Source: Cupriavidus pinatubonensis (GTDB taxonomy: Bacteria > Pseudomonadota > Gammaproteobacteria > Burkholderiales > Burkholderiaceae). From it: DNA of 64,000 bases. Shown one piece after another: positions 38,201 to 45,663 of the stretch; the first letter of the stretch is position 1; each line of letters opens with the position of its first letter. The position numbers and the translations under genes were made by a program. The DNA lies in contig NZ_CP080769.1 in the NCBI RefSeq assembly GCF_019602855.1, forward strand, positions 372,001 through 436,000. Reading direction: 5' to 3'. The notes beneath the pieces were generated by a model. That model saw only the letters and a list, made by a program, of their open reading frames with translations, was not told where the DNA came from and did not search any database.

Positions 38201-38682
38201 GACTGGTGGCAGGTTGTGGATGATTCGCAGGTATGGTCGTCGCCCATGAGAACCAGGACGCCGCCATGCTTCGAGCTTCCGGCCAGGTTGGCGTGACGGA
38301 AAGCGTCGCCGCTGCGGTCCACACCCGGGCCCTTACCGTACCAAATCGAAAAAACGCCGTCATACTTCCCCTCGCTGCCAACTTCGGCCTGCTGCGTGCC
38401 CCAGACTGCCGTGGCGGCCAGGTCTTCGTTGACGCCCGGCACGAAGACGATGTTGGCTTCACCAAGAAACTTCTTGGCCTTGCCGAGTTCCGCGTCATAG
38501 GTGCCAAGCGGGGAGCCGCGGTAGCCTGAGATGTACCCGGCCGTGTTCAGACCAACAGCCGCATCACGTCGCTGTTGCATCAGCGGTAGCCGAACCAGCG
38601 CCTGGACGCCCGTCAGGAAGATGCGTCCTGTGTCCAGCGAGTACTTGTCGTCGAGGGTGACCTGTCGCAGTGCCATGATCAT
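35203..38682 (-). CDS. Indolepyruvate:ferredoxin oxidoreductase, single-chain
   Basis: A 1159-residue 2-oxoacid:acceptor oxidoreductase with alpha, beta and gamma parts fused, the form known in betaproteobacteria. N-terminal GYISGYRGSPLGTYD and the TPP-binding half (FYFCSGCPHNSST, NMGDGTYFHSGL, ILYNDAVAMTGGQ) are present. A cysteine-rich segment (LVCEGCGDCGVKSNC) probably holds the Fe-S cluster. The gamma domain follows (VTGVGGTGVVTIGAILG). It converts aryl- or branched 2-oxoacids with CoA into acyl-CoA and CO2. It links the amino-acid-oxidising DadA-like enzyme to the CoA-level enzymes of the operon. The start overlaps the stop of the acyl-CoA dehydrogenase stub. Confidence 0.92.
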   Translation of the reverse strand: MIMALRQVTLDDKYSLDTGRIFLTGVQALVRLPLMQQRRDAAVGLNTAGYISGYRGSPLGTYDAELGKAKKFLGEANIVFVPGVNEDLAATAVWGTQQAEVGSEGKYDGVFSIWYGKGPGVDRSGDAFRHANLAGSSKHGGVLVLMGDDHTCESSTTCHQSEFALVDASIPILSPSGVQEILDFGLYGWALSRYSGCWVGLKCVKDTADASAAIDVSTDRAVAVLPSGGHMPPDGLNLRQPDSPQEQEFRLHNYKLDAVRAFVRANRLDKVVLGNPDARIGIVTHGKSYLDVLQAFDDLNLSEEDVAAMGVAVYKVACTWPLEPQGMLEFAAGKEQLIVVEEKRSLIEAQIKDLLYRVPNAPIVIGKVDEQGKKLFQVEMALNSVQIAIALGQRFASLVKNNRIAERVNQLTALSQIAFGNEPMARSFYFCSGCPHNSSTVIPDGSKAYAGIGCSWMAQSMNRGTTGYSQMGAEGLLWVGEAPFSSRKHMFQNMGDGTYFHSGLLALRAAVAAKTNITFKILYNDAVAMTGGQRHDGQLSPVTITAQVYAEGVRRIAVVTDEPTKYPANLGWAPGVTIHHRSELQKVQEELRDIPGVTVLVYDQTCAAEKRRRRKRQQFPDLPKRLVINDLVCEGCGDCGVKSNCVSLVPLETEFGRKREIDQSSCNKDYSCNNGFCPSFVTVHGGKLRKGGTVTANVSLFPALVEPELPSLEDRVFSVVVTGVGGTGVVTIGAILGMAAHLEGKGCGILDMAGLAQKGGSVWSHLRFGKSPAAIKAIRIATGGADVVLGFDMVVAANRKTLAMVRKDSTRVLVNTHEVMTGEFTQHPDLKFPGADLRASILDAVGEQQAEFVNATKYALNIFGDTIAGNMFMLGYAYQRGLIPITADAINAAIELNGAAVASNKEAFLWGRRAALSPTTAEKTLVAAKQTRESLRISESLDELIERRVAFLTQYQNVAYAQRYQDLVGKVRVWEHKTSPRQDAVSRAVATNYFKLLAYKDEYEVARLHSSPEFVESLKQRFEGDFRIAFNLAPPMVAGKDELTGQPRKKEYGAWVLPLFGMLAKLKVLRGTPFDVFGYTEERRMERDLITRYENTVEEITRHGTSRNHAAALRAASVAEKIRGYGHVKERNFKAVDREWTDAVAQLSDRAVIELKQVA

Positions 38683-38834
38683 TCCTTAGCATTGGTGCTT
38701 GCCACGGGACCCCAGTTCCGCGTGTCGGGATTGCGCTTGAGCAGCGGACGCGCGACAACCAGCAGAGTCTCTTCCACGAAAGAGCGAATGCGGTTACGCA
38801 GGTCGAGCGTCGCGAAATCAATACAAAAGTCCAT
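38679..38834 (-). pseudogene. Acyl-CoA dehydrogenase N-terminal stub
   Basis: A 51-codon frame from ATG 38834 to a TGA that overlaps the next start. Its first half (MDFCIDFATLDLRNRIRSFV, then EET) has the typical N-terminus of an acyl-CoA dehydrogenase; the rest (RNPDTRNWGPVASTNAKE) does not. It overlaps the end of the DUF6285 gene by 17 bases, as a coupled third gene would. I infer an internal deletion that removed almost all of an acyl-CoA dehydrogenase gene and left this coupling peptide in the operon. Confidence 0.6.
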
Positions 38835-39192
38835 GTCTGTGGGCTCTATCTGAAGACTGTGTAAGTTGGTCGAGCAAGCGAGGGTTATCGATTGCCAGTT
38901 GATGCGTCAGCTGATCTCGGAGGATTGAAACGAGCCCGGCGCGCATAGGCATGCCGCCATCGAAGTGCCCAGCACGAATGCCCCTCACGACGGCTTCCTC
39001 ACAAATCGGACTCGGGTTCGCTGTCGTGCTGGCGCCACAGGCCCCCTGGAAATGGCGCGCAATGATGCTGAGTGCATTGGCGACCATCAGGCAGTTGTAC
39101 CTATCCTTCAACGAGATGGACGGCATGACGTCCTGCGTCAGTGTCTGGCGGGCTTGATGGAGCAGGTCCAGCGCCCTTTCGTTGCTGTTCAT
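38818..39192 (-). CDS. DUF6285 (LvaB-like) protein
   Basis: A 124-residue protein (LLHQARQTLTQDVMPSISLK, DRYNCLMVANALSIIARHFQ) of the DUF6285 type, found next to APH-type kinases and acyl-CoA dehydrogenases. In the Pseudomonas putida levulinate operon the small LvaB protein assists the LvaA kinase that phosphorylates 4-hydroxyacyl-CoA; the same partner role is inferred here. It overlaps the kinase gene by four bases. Confidence 0.78.
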   Translation of the reverse strand: MNSNERALDLLHQARQTLTQDVMPSISLKDRYNCLMVANALSIIARHFQGACGASTTANPSPICEEAVVRGIRAGHFDGGMPMRAGLVSILRDQLTHQLAIDNPRLLDQLTQSSDRAHRHGLLY

Positions 39193-40226
39193 CGGATCTC
39201 CAGGAGGTTCATTGCTTCGAGGGCGACGCCGGCTACGACCCGCCCCGACAGTGCCAGCTCAAGACTTCGCTGGGCACCGGACGCATGGCGCCCCTCCTGA
39301 TGCAAGGCAATCACCGCCCATTTCACCTGAGCAAGCGCTTGCCAATCGCGCAACTGCGCCGGCTTGACTTCAATGCCTGTGGATTCCCGGTATCCTTCCA
39401 GGAAGCTTTCGATGGGCCCGATTCCTCCGGCGCTACTCTCTCGTCGGCCAAAACGCCAGCATGGTGCGGTGAACCATCCTAGGTCCTCCAAGGGGTTGCC
39501 CCATCCCGAGAACTCCCAATCGAGGATGGCGCTTACCTTGCCCTCGTCGACCATGTAGTTGCCGGTGCGGTAGTCGCCATGGGTGAACGTAACCTGTTCA
39601 CCATTTCCAAGGCGGATCTCGAGTTCTCGCAAGCAGAGGTCCAATGCTGGATTCGGACTGCGCAGCGCATCCAGCTGAAGACGCAAATGATGAATCGCTT
39701 GGCGGACAGCAGATTCCGGTGGGTTGCCGAGCACCGTACGCACAGCATCGTGCGGCGTACTGTGAATAACGCCCAGATGCTTGCCAAGCTCCTTCACCAG
39801 ACTTGCCCGGTCGGGTACGCACTTGTCGTCCTTCACCAAGACATGCCCAGCGGTGACGCCACGAACAAACTGCAGGATGAAAAAGGGCTTACCGATGACG
39901 CTCAAGTCTTCACAGAACGCATACGGTTGAGCGACTCGTGCTCCGTGCCGAAACGCCAGCTGGTAGCGAAGGTACTCTTCGTTACGTGTACAACTTGTCG
40001 GGATTGCGGCATCCGCGTCCGTTCGCAGGACAAGAGAGTCCCCGCTATCAAGCTGCAGACGCCAGTTTTCCTGGACCGCGCCTCCGGATAGCCGGCTTGC
40101 ATGTCGTACGGGAGAGTCGGTGACGCCTTGCGCCGCCAACCAGTGGCTGAGCCTTTCACAGGCCTCTCGCTCCGGGAAGGCTGCGGCGTCGAGCCGCTCC
40201 ACGTTAGCTTCGGGCGGCATTTTCAT
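39189..40226 (-). CDS. APH/CHK-type phosphotransferase (LvaA/ACAD10-11 kinase-like)
   Basis: A 345-residue kinase with the APH signature: N-lobe RLSGGAVQENWRLQLDSGDS, the loop VTFTHGDYRTGNYMV (Brenner motif HGDxxxxN) and AILDWEFSGWGNPLEDLGWF (metal-binding Asp). Family members next to acyl-CoA dehydrogenases phosphorylate hydroxyacyl-CoA at the 4-position before elimination. Here the acyl-CoA dehydrogenase partner is reduced to a stub. The 5' end overlaps the aldolase gene by 23 bases. Confidence 0.85.
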   Translation of the reverse strand: MKMPPEANVERLDAAAFPEREACERLSHWLAAQGVTDSPVRHASRLSGGAVQENWRLQLDSGDSLVLRTDADAAIPTSCTRNEEYLRYQLAFRHGARVAQPYAFCEDLSVIGKPFFILQFVRGVTAGHVLVKDDKCVPDRASLVKELGKHLGVIHSTPHDAVRTVLGNPPESAVRQAIHHLRLQLDALRSPNPALDLCLRELEIRLGNGEQVTFTHGDYRTGNYMVDEGKVSAILDWEFSGWGNPLEDLGWFTAPCWRFGRRESSAGGIGPIESFLEGYRESTGIEVKPAQLRDWQALAQVKWAVIALHQEGRHASGAQRSLELALSGRVVAGVALEAMNLLEIR

Positions 40227-41136
40227 GGCCTCTTTTCATGCAGTGCTCAATTTCCAGGCACGTACCCGCCTCGGGGGTGTGCAGAGGTAGACGAAGTCTT
40301 GGCTCGCATTGGCCGAGCAGGCTCGCGGCATACTTCACGGGGCCTGGGCTCGTTTCGGCAAAGAGCGCGCGCGTCAAAGGCTGCAGGCCGATGAATTCCT
40401 GTCGGGCCGGCTCGATGTGTCCTTTTTCGACCAAGGTGCAGAGGCGCGCTACCTTCGCCGGCTCGACGTTCGCCACCACCGAAATCACCCCGTGGCCGCC
40501 TAGTACGAGGTATGGGAAGGAGGTGAAGTCGTCACCGCTATAGAGGCAGAAATCCTGCGGAACCGCTTCCACAATCGCAGCCGCCCGAGCCATATCCCCC
40601 GTTGCGTCCTTCAAGCCGCAGATATTTCGGTGGTTCGCCAGCACGACCACGGTGTCGACGCTCATGTCCACTACACTCCTGCCAGGCACGTTGTAGAGAA
40701 CGACCGGGATATCTACCGCATCTGCCTGGGCAGTGAAATGCTCAACCATCCCTTTCTGAGAAGGTTTGACGTAGTAGGGAACGACGCTGAGCAAGGAATT
40801 GGCACCCGTTTCGGCGGCGAAGCGAGCGAGCTCGATGGCTTCAGCAGTTGAGTTCGCGCCGACGCCAGCCATCACATGAATCCGACCTGCGCTCTGTTCA
40901 ACAGCCACTGCGATGACTTCGCGGTGTTCGACATACGAAAGCGTTGAGGCCTCTCCCGTTGTTCCCGTCACTGCCAAGGCTACAGTGCCCTGCTCGATAT
41001 GGAAGTCCACCAGTCGGCGCAGCGCCGGAGCGTCGAGCTTGCCGTCCTTCGTGAAAGGCGTTATCAGCGCGACAACGCTTCCACGCGGCATCCGCTTCGT
41101 GGGCTCCTCGGGAAGGCGAGCCATCGAATAGTCCAT
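40204..41136 (-). CDS. DapA/NAL-family lyase (dihydrodipicolinate synthase-like)
   Basis: A 310-residue class I aldolase-fold enzyme: VVALITPFTKDGKLD, AVTGTTGEASTLSYVEH, VVLYNVPGRSVVDMS (YNxPGR with the Tyr) and ICGLKDATGD with the Schiff-base Lys. It has C-C lyase, dehydratase or deaminase activity on 2-oxo acids. True DapA lies elsewhere in such genomes, so a catabolic role is inferred, such as the hydroxyproline or 2-oxo-3-deoxy acid branch. The start at 41136 has GGAGAG upstream. First gene of the operon; the operator at 41238 lies 102 bp upstream. Confidence 0.87.
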   Translation of the reverse strand: MDYSMARLPEEPTKRMPRGSVVALITPFTKDGKLDAPALRRLVDFHIEQGTVALAVTGTTGEASTLSYVEHREVIAVAVEQSAGRIHVMAGVGANSTAEAIELARFAAETGANSLLSVVPYYVKPSQKGMVEHFTAQADAVDIPVVLYNVPGRSVVDMSVDTVVVLANHRNICGLKDATGDMARAAAIVEAVPQDFCLYSGDDFTSFPYLVLGGHGVISVVANVEPAKVARLCTLVEKGHIEPARQEFIGLQPLTRALFAETSPGPVKYAASLLGQCEPRLRLPLHTPEAGTCLEIEHCMKRGHENAARS

Positions 41137-41620
41137 ACATCTCTCCTGCATTTCTCTGTTACCCAAGCACCCCTTCGATGCTTCGAAGGTGCTCTGCCCT
41201 TTACCAACTAGTACCTGGCTTTCGCTATAATACACACAAGTGTCGACAATTTAAGGCGGAGGTCTTCCCGGATAGAAGACCGATACAGACAACTTGAATG
41301 AACGCTTGCAGCGTGCCGGCTGAGCGTGACGCACACGACCCGGCTCTTCGCCCCGAAATGCTAAGGGAAGGCAATTCTGTGTACACTTGTGCATGCAGCG
41401 ACGGTCGGAGTGCGAACGACCGCGTCAACAGACCTTGGTCGTTTGTCTAGCTGTGCAGCCTTGTCTTGGGGTGTTATGCACCCGGTGACAACATCTGCTC
41501 GCGCCGTTGCGCTGGGCCTCCAGGTCTTGCGCGCCCTCGCTGAGCTTCAGTGATTAGGGGCGAGTATAAGAACCGAGATAGCGGCTGAAAACTGAAACTT
41601 ATAGATATCGGTATAGCTGA
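41137..41620. other. Divergent promoter region with operator
   Basis: Separates the lyase operon (minus) from the LysR gene (plus). It holds the operator at 41238-41251. On the minus strand the TTGTCGACACTTGTGTGTAT string is followed by TATAG, so the operator overlaps the probable -35 region and a bound repressor would block the lyase operon. No coding frame is supported. Confidence 0.55.
41238..41251. promoter_or_regulatory. Operator, AAGTGTCGACAATT
   Basis: Matches 13 of 14 positions of the AAGTGTCGACACTT palindrome and shares the flank AATACACACAA with the site at 30611. It overlaps the predicted promoter of the seven-frame minus operon beginning with the DapA-like lyase. Confidence 0.78.
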
Positions 41621-42556
41621 ATGGCAACCCTCCCGTCCATGAACACCATCATGGGGCGCCTGCACGCTAGGCAACTTCGCCTCCTTGTAGCGCTTGGTGA
41701 CCATTGCTCGCTGCTGAATGCCGCCAAGGAAGTCTCGATGTCCCAGCCAGGCGCAAGCAAGGCACTGCGGGAAATCGAATCGATCTTCGGCGCGGAGCTG
41801 TTCACGCGCACGAACCGCGGCCTGGAGCCGAATGCCATTGGCGACTGCGTAATTCGCTATGCGAGGGTGTTCCAGACGGATATGGAACACCTGCGTGAGG
41901 AGCTCGTGAGTGTCATGCGGGGCACTGGTGGTCGGGTAACGGCCGGTGCAATCATGGGTGCCATCCCGCTCCTCACGACCGCGATTACTTCCCTGCTCAT
42001 GACCCAATCCGATATCTCGGTGGAAGTCGTTGAGGACACGAGTGCAGCGCTGTTGACCCTGCTGGATGGCGGCCGCATCGACCTGGCCCTGTGCCGCACC
42101 AGCGTCAGTCGCACCCCATCCCTCTATCAGAGCGACAAGGTGCAGCGCGAATCCTTATCTGTCGTGGCCAACGCCGAGCACGCCCTCGTAAAGCGAAAGC
42201 GTGTCCAACTCGAGGAGTTGGCGGAAGCAAGATGGATTGTGTACCGGGCGAACATGCCGATACGCAGGCTGCTGGAACGGGAGTTCTATGACGCCGGGCT
42301 CCGTGTGCCACTCCACCTGATTGAGACGACGTCGGCATTCACGACGATGTGTCTGCTGCAGCAGAATGAGCACTTCGTCGCAATGCTGCCCACGGACGTA
42401 GCAGACAACTTCACGGCCCAGGGATGGGCTCGGACTCTTGCTGTACCGATAGGCTCGCGCAGCGAACCATACGAGCTTGTGACGCGCGCTAACGCCAAGA
42501 GTTCACCAGGCGCTTCCATGCTCATCACGGAAATACGAAAGCACGCAGTGCTGTGA
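41621..42556 (+). CDS. LysR-family regulator
   Basis: A 311-residue regulator: winged helix (RQLRLLVALGDHCSLLNAAK, QPGASKALREIESIFGAELF) and a C-terminal effector domain. It is divergent from the lyase operon, the classic LysR arrangement, and probably a second control layer on it, possibly with a CoA or carboxylate co-inducer. Alternative start at 41639 (MNTIMGRLH). Confidence 0.88.
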   Translation: MATLPSMNTIMGRLHARQLRLLVALGDHCSLLNAAKEVSMSQPGASKALREIESIFGAELFTRTNRGLEPNAIGDCVIRYARVFQTDMEHLREELVSVMRGTGGRVTAGAIMGAIPLLTTAITSLLMTQSDISVEVVEDTSAALLTLLDGGRIDLALCRTSVSRTPSLYQSDKVQRESLSVVANAEHALVKRKRVQLEELAEARWIVYRANMPIRRLLEREFYDAGLRVPLHLIETTSAFTTMCLLQQNEHFVAMLPTDVADNFTAQGWARTLAVPIGSRSEPYELVTRANAKSSPGASMLITEIRKHAVL

Positions 42557-42563
42557 GACCTCC

Positions 42564-42586
42564 TTACCCCGCCTAATTCGGGGTAA
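42564..42586. terminator. Terminator hairpin between convergent genes
   Basis: TTACCCCG and its complement CGGGGTAA flank a 7-base loop just after the LysR stop. GC-rich stem with an A-rich 5' and T-poor 3' side; a plausible bidirectional terminator with the convergent porin gene. Confidence 0.65.
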
Positions 42587-42759
42587 AGAGCACCAAGATT
42601 CCGCTGCTAGACGCCAGGTCGACTATCGGGACGCCATCATTGACGCTTGTGCCTATGGCGTCGATCGAAGCCGCATCAAGGATCGCTGCAGCCGGTAACA
42701 ATCAGGCCAAGCCCGTTTAGGTTGTTGCCTGAAACCGTAAGTCGGAATGCCAACTGCTG

Positions 42760-43905
42760 TCAGAAAAAGTGCCGAATTCCGAGACGGACCAAAAATTGGC
42801 TTTCAGTCGAAGAAACATTCGCGGCACCAAGGACCAGCGCTTTGTCCAGCACTGTACCCGTGGCATCACCCCCGACACGCTGATATGCCGCCTGAACGTA
42901 AACGTCCGTCCGTTTGGAGAACGCATAGTCTCCCATCAGGCCGAGCGTGTGGTAGTTCGGATGCTGCTTGCCAGACGTTGCATTGAAATTGGCCCAGGTG
43001 TACGTGTACATCGCACCAACCCAGTATGACGGGCTCAGTTGGTACTTGGCATTCACTTCTAGGTTTTGGAATCGAAGCGAGGTCAGTGTGCCCGTCGGCG
43101 GCGTAATGGGACCAACATAGCCGCTGCTTTGTGGGTCATTCACCGTCGTGTTTGTGTACACCAATCCGAACGCGGCCGCACCGACTGTGTAGGTGGCACC
43201 AGCGCCGAAGATTCTCAGTTTGCTGCCAACGAAGTTCTGGTCACCACCGTTATTGATTGCGCCGTAGGAAGTGGCGGATGGATTGTCAGCCTGGAGGTAA
43301 GCAGCAGAGACCAATAATCCGCCGTTGGTGTATTGACCACCGAAGCTGTACTGCCTGTTGTTCGCAAATTTCACGTCATCACTAAAGCTGTAGGTACCTC
43401 CGAACTTGAAGCCACCTAGGCTCGGACTCGCGTACTTGACGGTATTATTCACCCGGAACGTGTTAATCGTGTTGTCGTTATCGTAGGGGTGGGAAAAAAT
43501 GTAGCCCCCCCAGTTTCCGGTGACCGTGTTCTGCGCAAGATAATCCACCAACGAGTCGTACTGGCGGCCGGCGGTAATCGAGCCAAGCGCGTTGCTTGAC
43601 AAACCAACATAGGCTTGGCGACCGAACAACAGCCCCCCTTGTGCTGACCGGCCATTGTCCACGGCGAATCCACTTTCGAGTTGGAACAGCGCTTTGACGC
43701 CGCCACCAAGATCCTCCGTGCCTTTGAGGCCCCAGCGGCTACCAAGGGTGTACCCGCTTTCGACTGCGACATGACTATGGCCTCCAACGTTGTTCGTGTA
43801 GTTGATACCCTCGTCAATGAGCCCGTACAAGGTGACGGTGCTCTGTGCAAATGCAGGAACAGCAACAGCAGACAACAAAGACACAACAAACAACTGCTTC
43901 TTCAT
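42760..43905 (-). CDS. General porin (Burkholderiales type)
   Basis: A 381-residue outer-membrane porin: signal peptide MKKQLFVVSLLSAVAVPAFA, then QSTVTLYGLIDEGINYTNN, LKGTEDLGGGVKALFQLESG, repeated amphipathic strands, and a C-terminal Phe (RLGIRHFF) for BAM recognition. It lets small solutes pass the outer membrane and is placed between the regulator and the ABC importer, so it may serve uptake of the same substrate. The start at 43905 puts the signal peptide first; 43923 is an alternative. Confidence 0.92.
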   Translation of the reverse strand: MKKQLFVVSLLSAVAVPAFAQSTVTLYGLIDEGINYTNNVGGHSHVAVESGYTLGSRWGLKGTEDLGGGVKALFQLESGFAVDNGRSAQGGLLFGRQAYVGLSSNALGSITAGRQYDSLVDYLAQNTVTGNWGGYIFSHPYDNDNTINTFRVNNTVKYASPSLGGFKFGGTYSFSDDVKFANNRQYSFGGQYTNGGLLVSAAYLQADNPSATSYGAINNGGDQNFVGSKLRIFGAGATYTVGAAAFGLVYTNTTVNDPQSSGYVGPITPPTGTLTSLRFQNLEVNAKYQLSPSYWVGAMYTYTWANFNATSGKQHPNYHTLGLMGDYAFSKRTDVYVQAAYQRVGGDATGTVLDKALVLGAANVSSTESQFLVRLGIRHFF

Positions 43906-44072
43906 ATCGCCCTCCCAGGCCATGGTCTGATTTCGAGGTTAAGAATCGTTTTACTGCCGTACGTCTTTGCTACTTCTCTTCTTGAAACACCCAGTCACCA
44001 TCAATTGCGGCGCTACCAAGGGCGGCGATTCGGGCGGTTCTCACAACGGCTTCAGCGAATATGGACGAGCGC

Positions 44073-44107
44073 CTCCCTGCGGGGTACGTCGGTACGTCCG
44101 CAGGGAG
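44073..44107. terminator. Terminator hairpin after the ABC importer operon
   Basis: CTCCCTGCGG and its complement CCGCAGGGAG form a 10-bp stem; the loop itself contains two GTAC palindromes. Located 49 bp beyond the stop of the last ABC ATPase gene (minus direction). No T run, so the strength is uncertain. Confidence 0.6.
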
Positions 44108-44155
44108 CATCACAAACGGGATTTCCCCCCGCCTCCTCCGCCAGCTATCGCTGTG

Positions 44156-44875
44156 TCAGTGGGTACGGCCGCCCAGGTACAAGCGCCGCATGTCGTCACT
44201 TGCGAGCAGCTCCGACGCTTTTCCTTCCAGCGCAACCTTGCCCATGGAGAGGACGTAAGCGCGGTCGGAAATGCACAGGGCTTCCGCAGCGTTTTGCTCC
44301 ACCATGAGGACACCGACTTGCTCGGTGTCGCGGAGCACGACAATCGCGTCGAAGACCTCCGAGAGCATCTTTGGCGACAAGCCCGCCGAGGGTTCGTCGA
44401 GCAGCAGGAATCGCGGACGAGGCATCAGTGCCCTGGCCAGCGACAGCAGTTGTCGTTCGCCGCCAGATAGGCTCGATGCCCTGGCCTTGCACTTCCGCTT
44501 GAGCACGGGATAGACACCATACAGCTGATCGAGCCGCTCCTTGCGGTCATGGTCACGCATAAACTGCCCGCCAAGCGCCAGGTTCTCCCACACGGACAAC
44601 GCGCCGAACACGTTATCGGTTTGCGGGACGAACCCGATGTCATGCTTTCTCACCTTCCGGAAGACCGGGACTTGTCCGATGTCGGCATCGTCCAAGGCGA
44701 CCTTACCTTCCCTGGGCATCAGGAAGCCTGCGACGGTCTTGAGCAGCGTCGACTTGCCGCATCCATTGGGTCCAAGGATGGTCACGATTTCCGGCTGCTT
44801 CACTGAAAGTGTGATTCCGCGGAGGATGTCCACCTCGCGCGAGTAGCCGGCAACTACGTCTTTTACAGAAATCAT
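44156..44875 (-). CDS. livF: Branched-chain amino acid-type ABC transporter ATPase (LivF-like)
   Basis: A 239-residue ATPase: Walker A GPNGCGKST, signature LSGGERQLL, Walker B FLLLDEPSAGLSP, and the LivF-type C-terminus ending DDMRRLYLGG. Cytoplasmic energy subunit of the importer; overlaps livG by four bases. HAAT-family importers of this type also carry aromatic acids, amides and urea, so the substrate need not be a branched-chain amino acid. Confidence 0.93.
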   Translation of the reverse strand: MISVKDVVAGYSREVDILRGITLSVKQPEIVTILGPNGCGKSTLLKTVAGFLMPREGKVALDDADIGQVPVFRKVRKHDIGFVPQTDNVFGALSVWENLALGGQFMRDHDRKERLDQLYGVYPVLKRKCKARASSLSGGERQLLSLARALMPRPRFLLLDEPSAGLSPKMLSEVFDAIVVLRDTEQVGVLMVEQNAAEALCISDRAYVLSMGKVALEGKASELLASDDMRRLYLGGRTH

Positions 44876-45663
44876 GCTGGCACTCCTACGGCTTCAAGAC
44901 GCATGCTCGGCTTCTTGCCCAGATAGGCCTCGACCACGCCCTGGTGGTTCTCCAGTTCGGCGGGCTGGCAATCGGCCACGGTCCGTCCCTTATCCAACAC
45001 CACACAGCGAGTACAGGTCTCGGCGATGAAGTGCATGTCGTGTTCGATAATCACGAGAGTGACGCCTTGGCGGTTGATGCGCTTGAGTGTCTCCACGAGT
45101 TCTGCGCGCAAGTTCGGATGGACGCCGGCCATGGGCTCATCAAGGAGGAGTAGCAACGGCTGCTCCATCAGCGCGCATGCAATGCCCAAAAGCTTCTTCT
45201 GGCCGCCGGAGATAGCAGTGGCCGGCAGGTGCGCCACCTTGTCCAGCAGTAGCTCTTTCATGAGCTGGGCGGCGCGCTCCTTGGTCTGTCGTTCCAATTC
45301 GACCGTGGCAAGCGACCGGATCAACGTGCTGACCAGGCCATGCCGACCTGTCGACGCGGCCATGACAGTCTCGGCCACCGTCATCCGCGAAGGCATCGAG
45401 GGAAGTTGGAACGTCCGCCGGACCCCCATTTTTGCAATCTCGTGGGGCGCGCGCCCGCTGACGATCTGCCCCCCGACTTCAATCTTGCCGTTGTCGATGG
45501 GACAGTAACCCGTCACGGTATTGAGGACTGTGCTCTTTCCGCAGCCGTTGGGGCCAAGTAGGCCAACAATCTCCCCTTTCGATATGTGGAAGCTGAGTCC
45601 GGTGAGCACATGGTTTCCGCCGAAGGACTTGTGGACGTCATGCAAACGAAGAAGCGTGCTCAT
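44872..45663 (-). CDS. livG: Branched-chain amino acid-type ABC transporter ATPase (LivG-like)
   Basis: A 263-residue ATPase: HDVHKSFGGNHVLTGLSF, Walker A GPNGCGKST, signature ISGGQKKLLG, Walker B LLLLDEPMAGVHP and the LivG tail (VVEAYLG). The start at 45663 overlaps the upstream livM stop by four bases; a much longer frame upstream is an antisense-like extension over livM and is rejected. Confidence 0.93.
   Translation of the reverse strand: MSTLLRLHDVHKSFGGNHVLTGLSFHISKGEIVGLLGPNGCGKSTVLNTVTGYCPIDNGKIEVGGQIVSGRAPHEIAKMGVRRTFQLPSMPSRMTVAETVMAASTGRHGLVSTLIRSLATVELERQTKERAAQLMKELLLDKVAHLPATAISGGQKKLLGIACALMEQPLLLLLDEPMAGVHPNLRAELVETLKRINRQGVTLVIIEHDMHFIAETCTRCVVLDKGRTVADCQPAELENHQGVVEAYLGKKPSMRLEAVGVPA

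Noticed and set aside
41474..42007. 177-codon minus frame over the LysR promoter and 5' end
   Set aside because: No protein-like features and antisense to the LysR helix-turn-helix.
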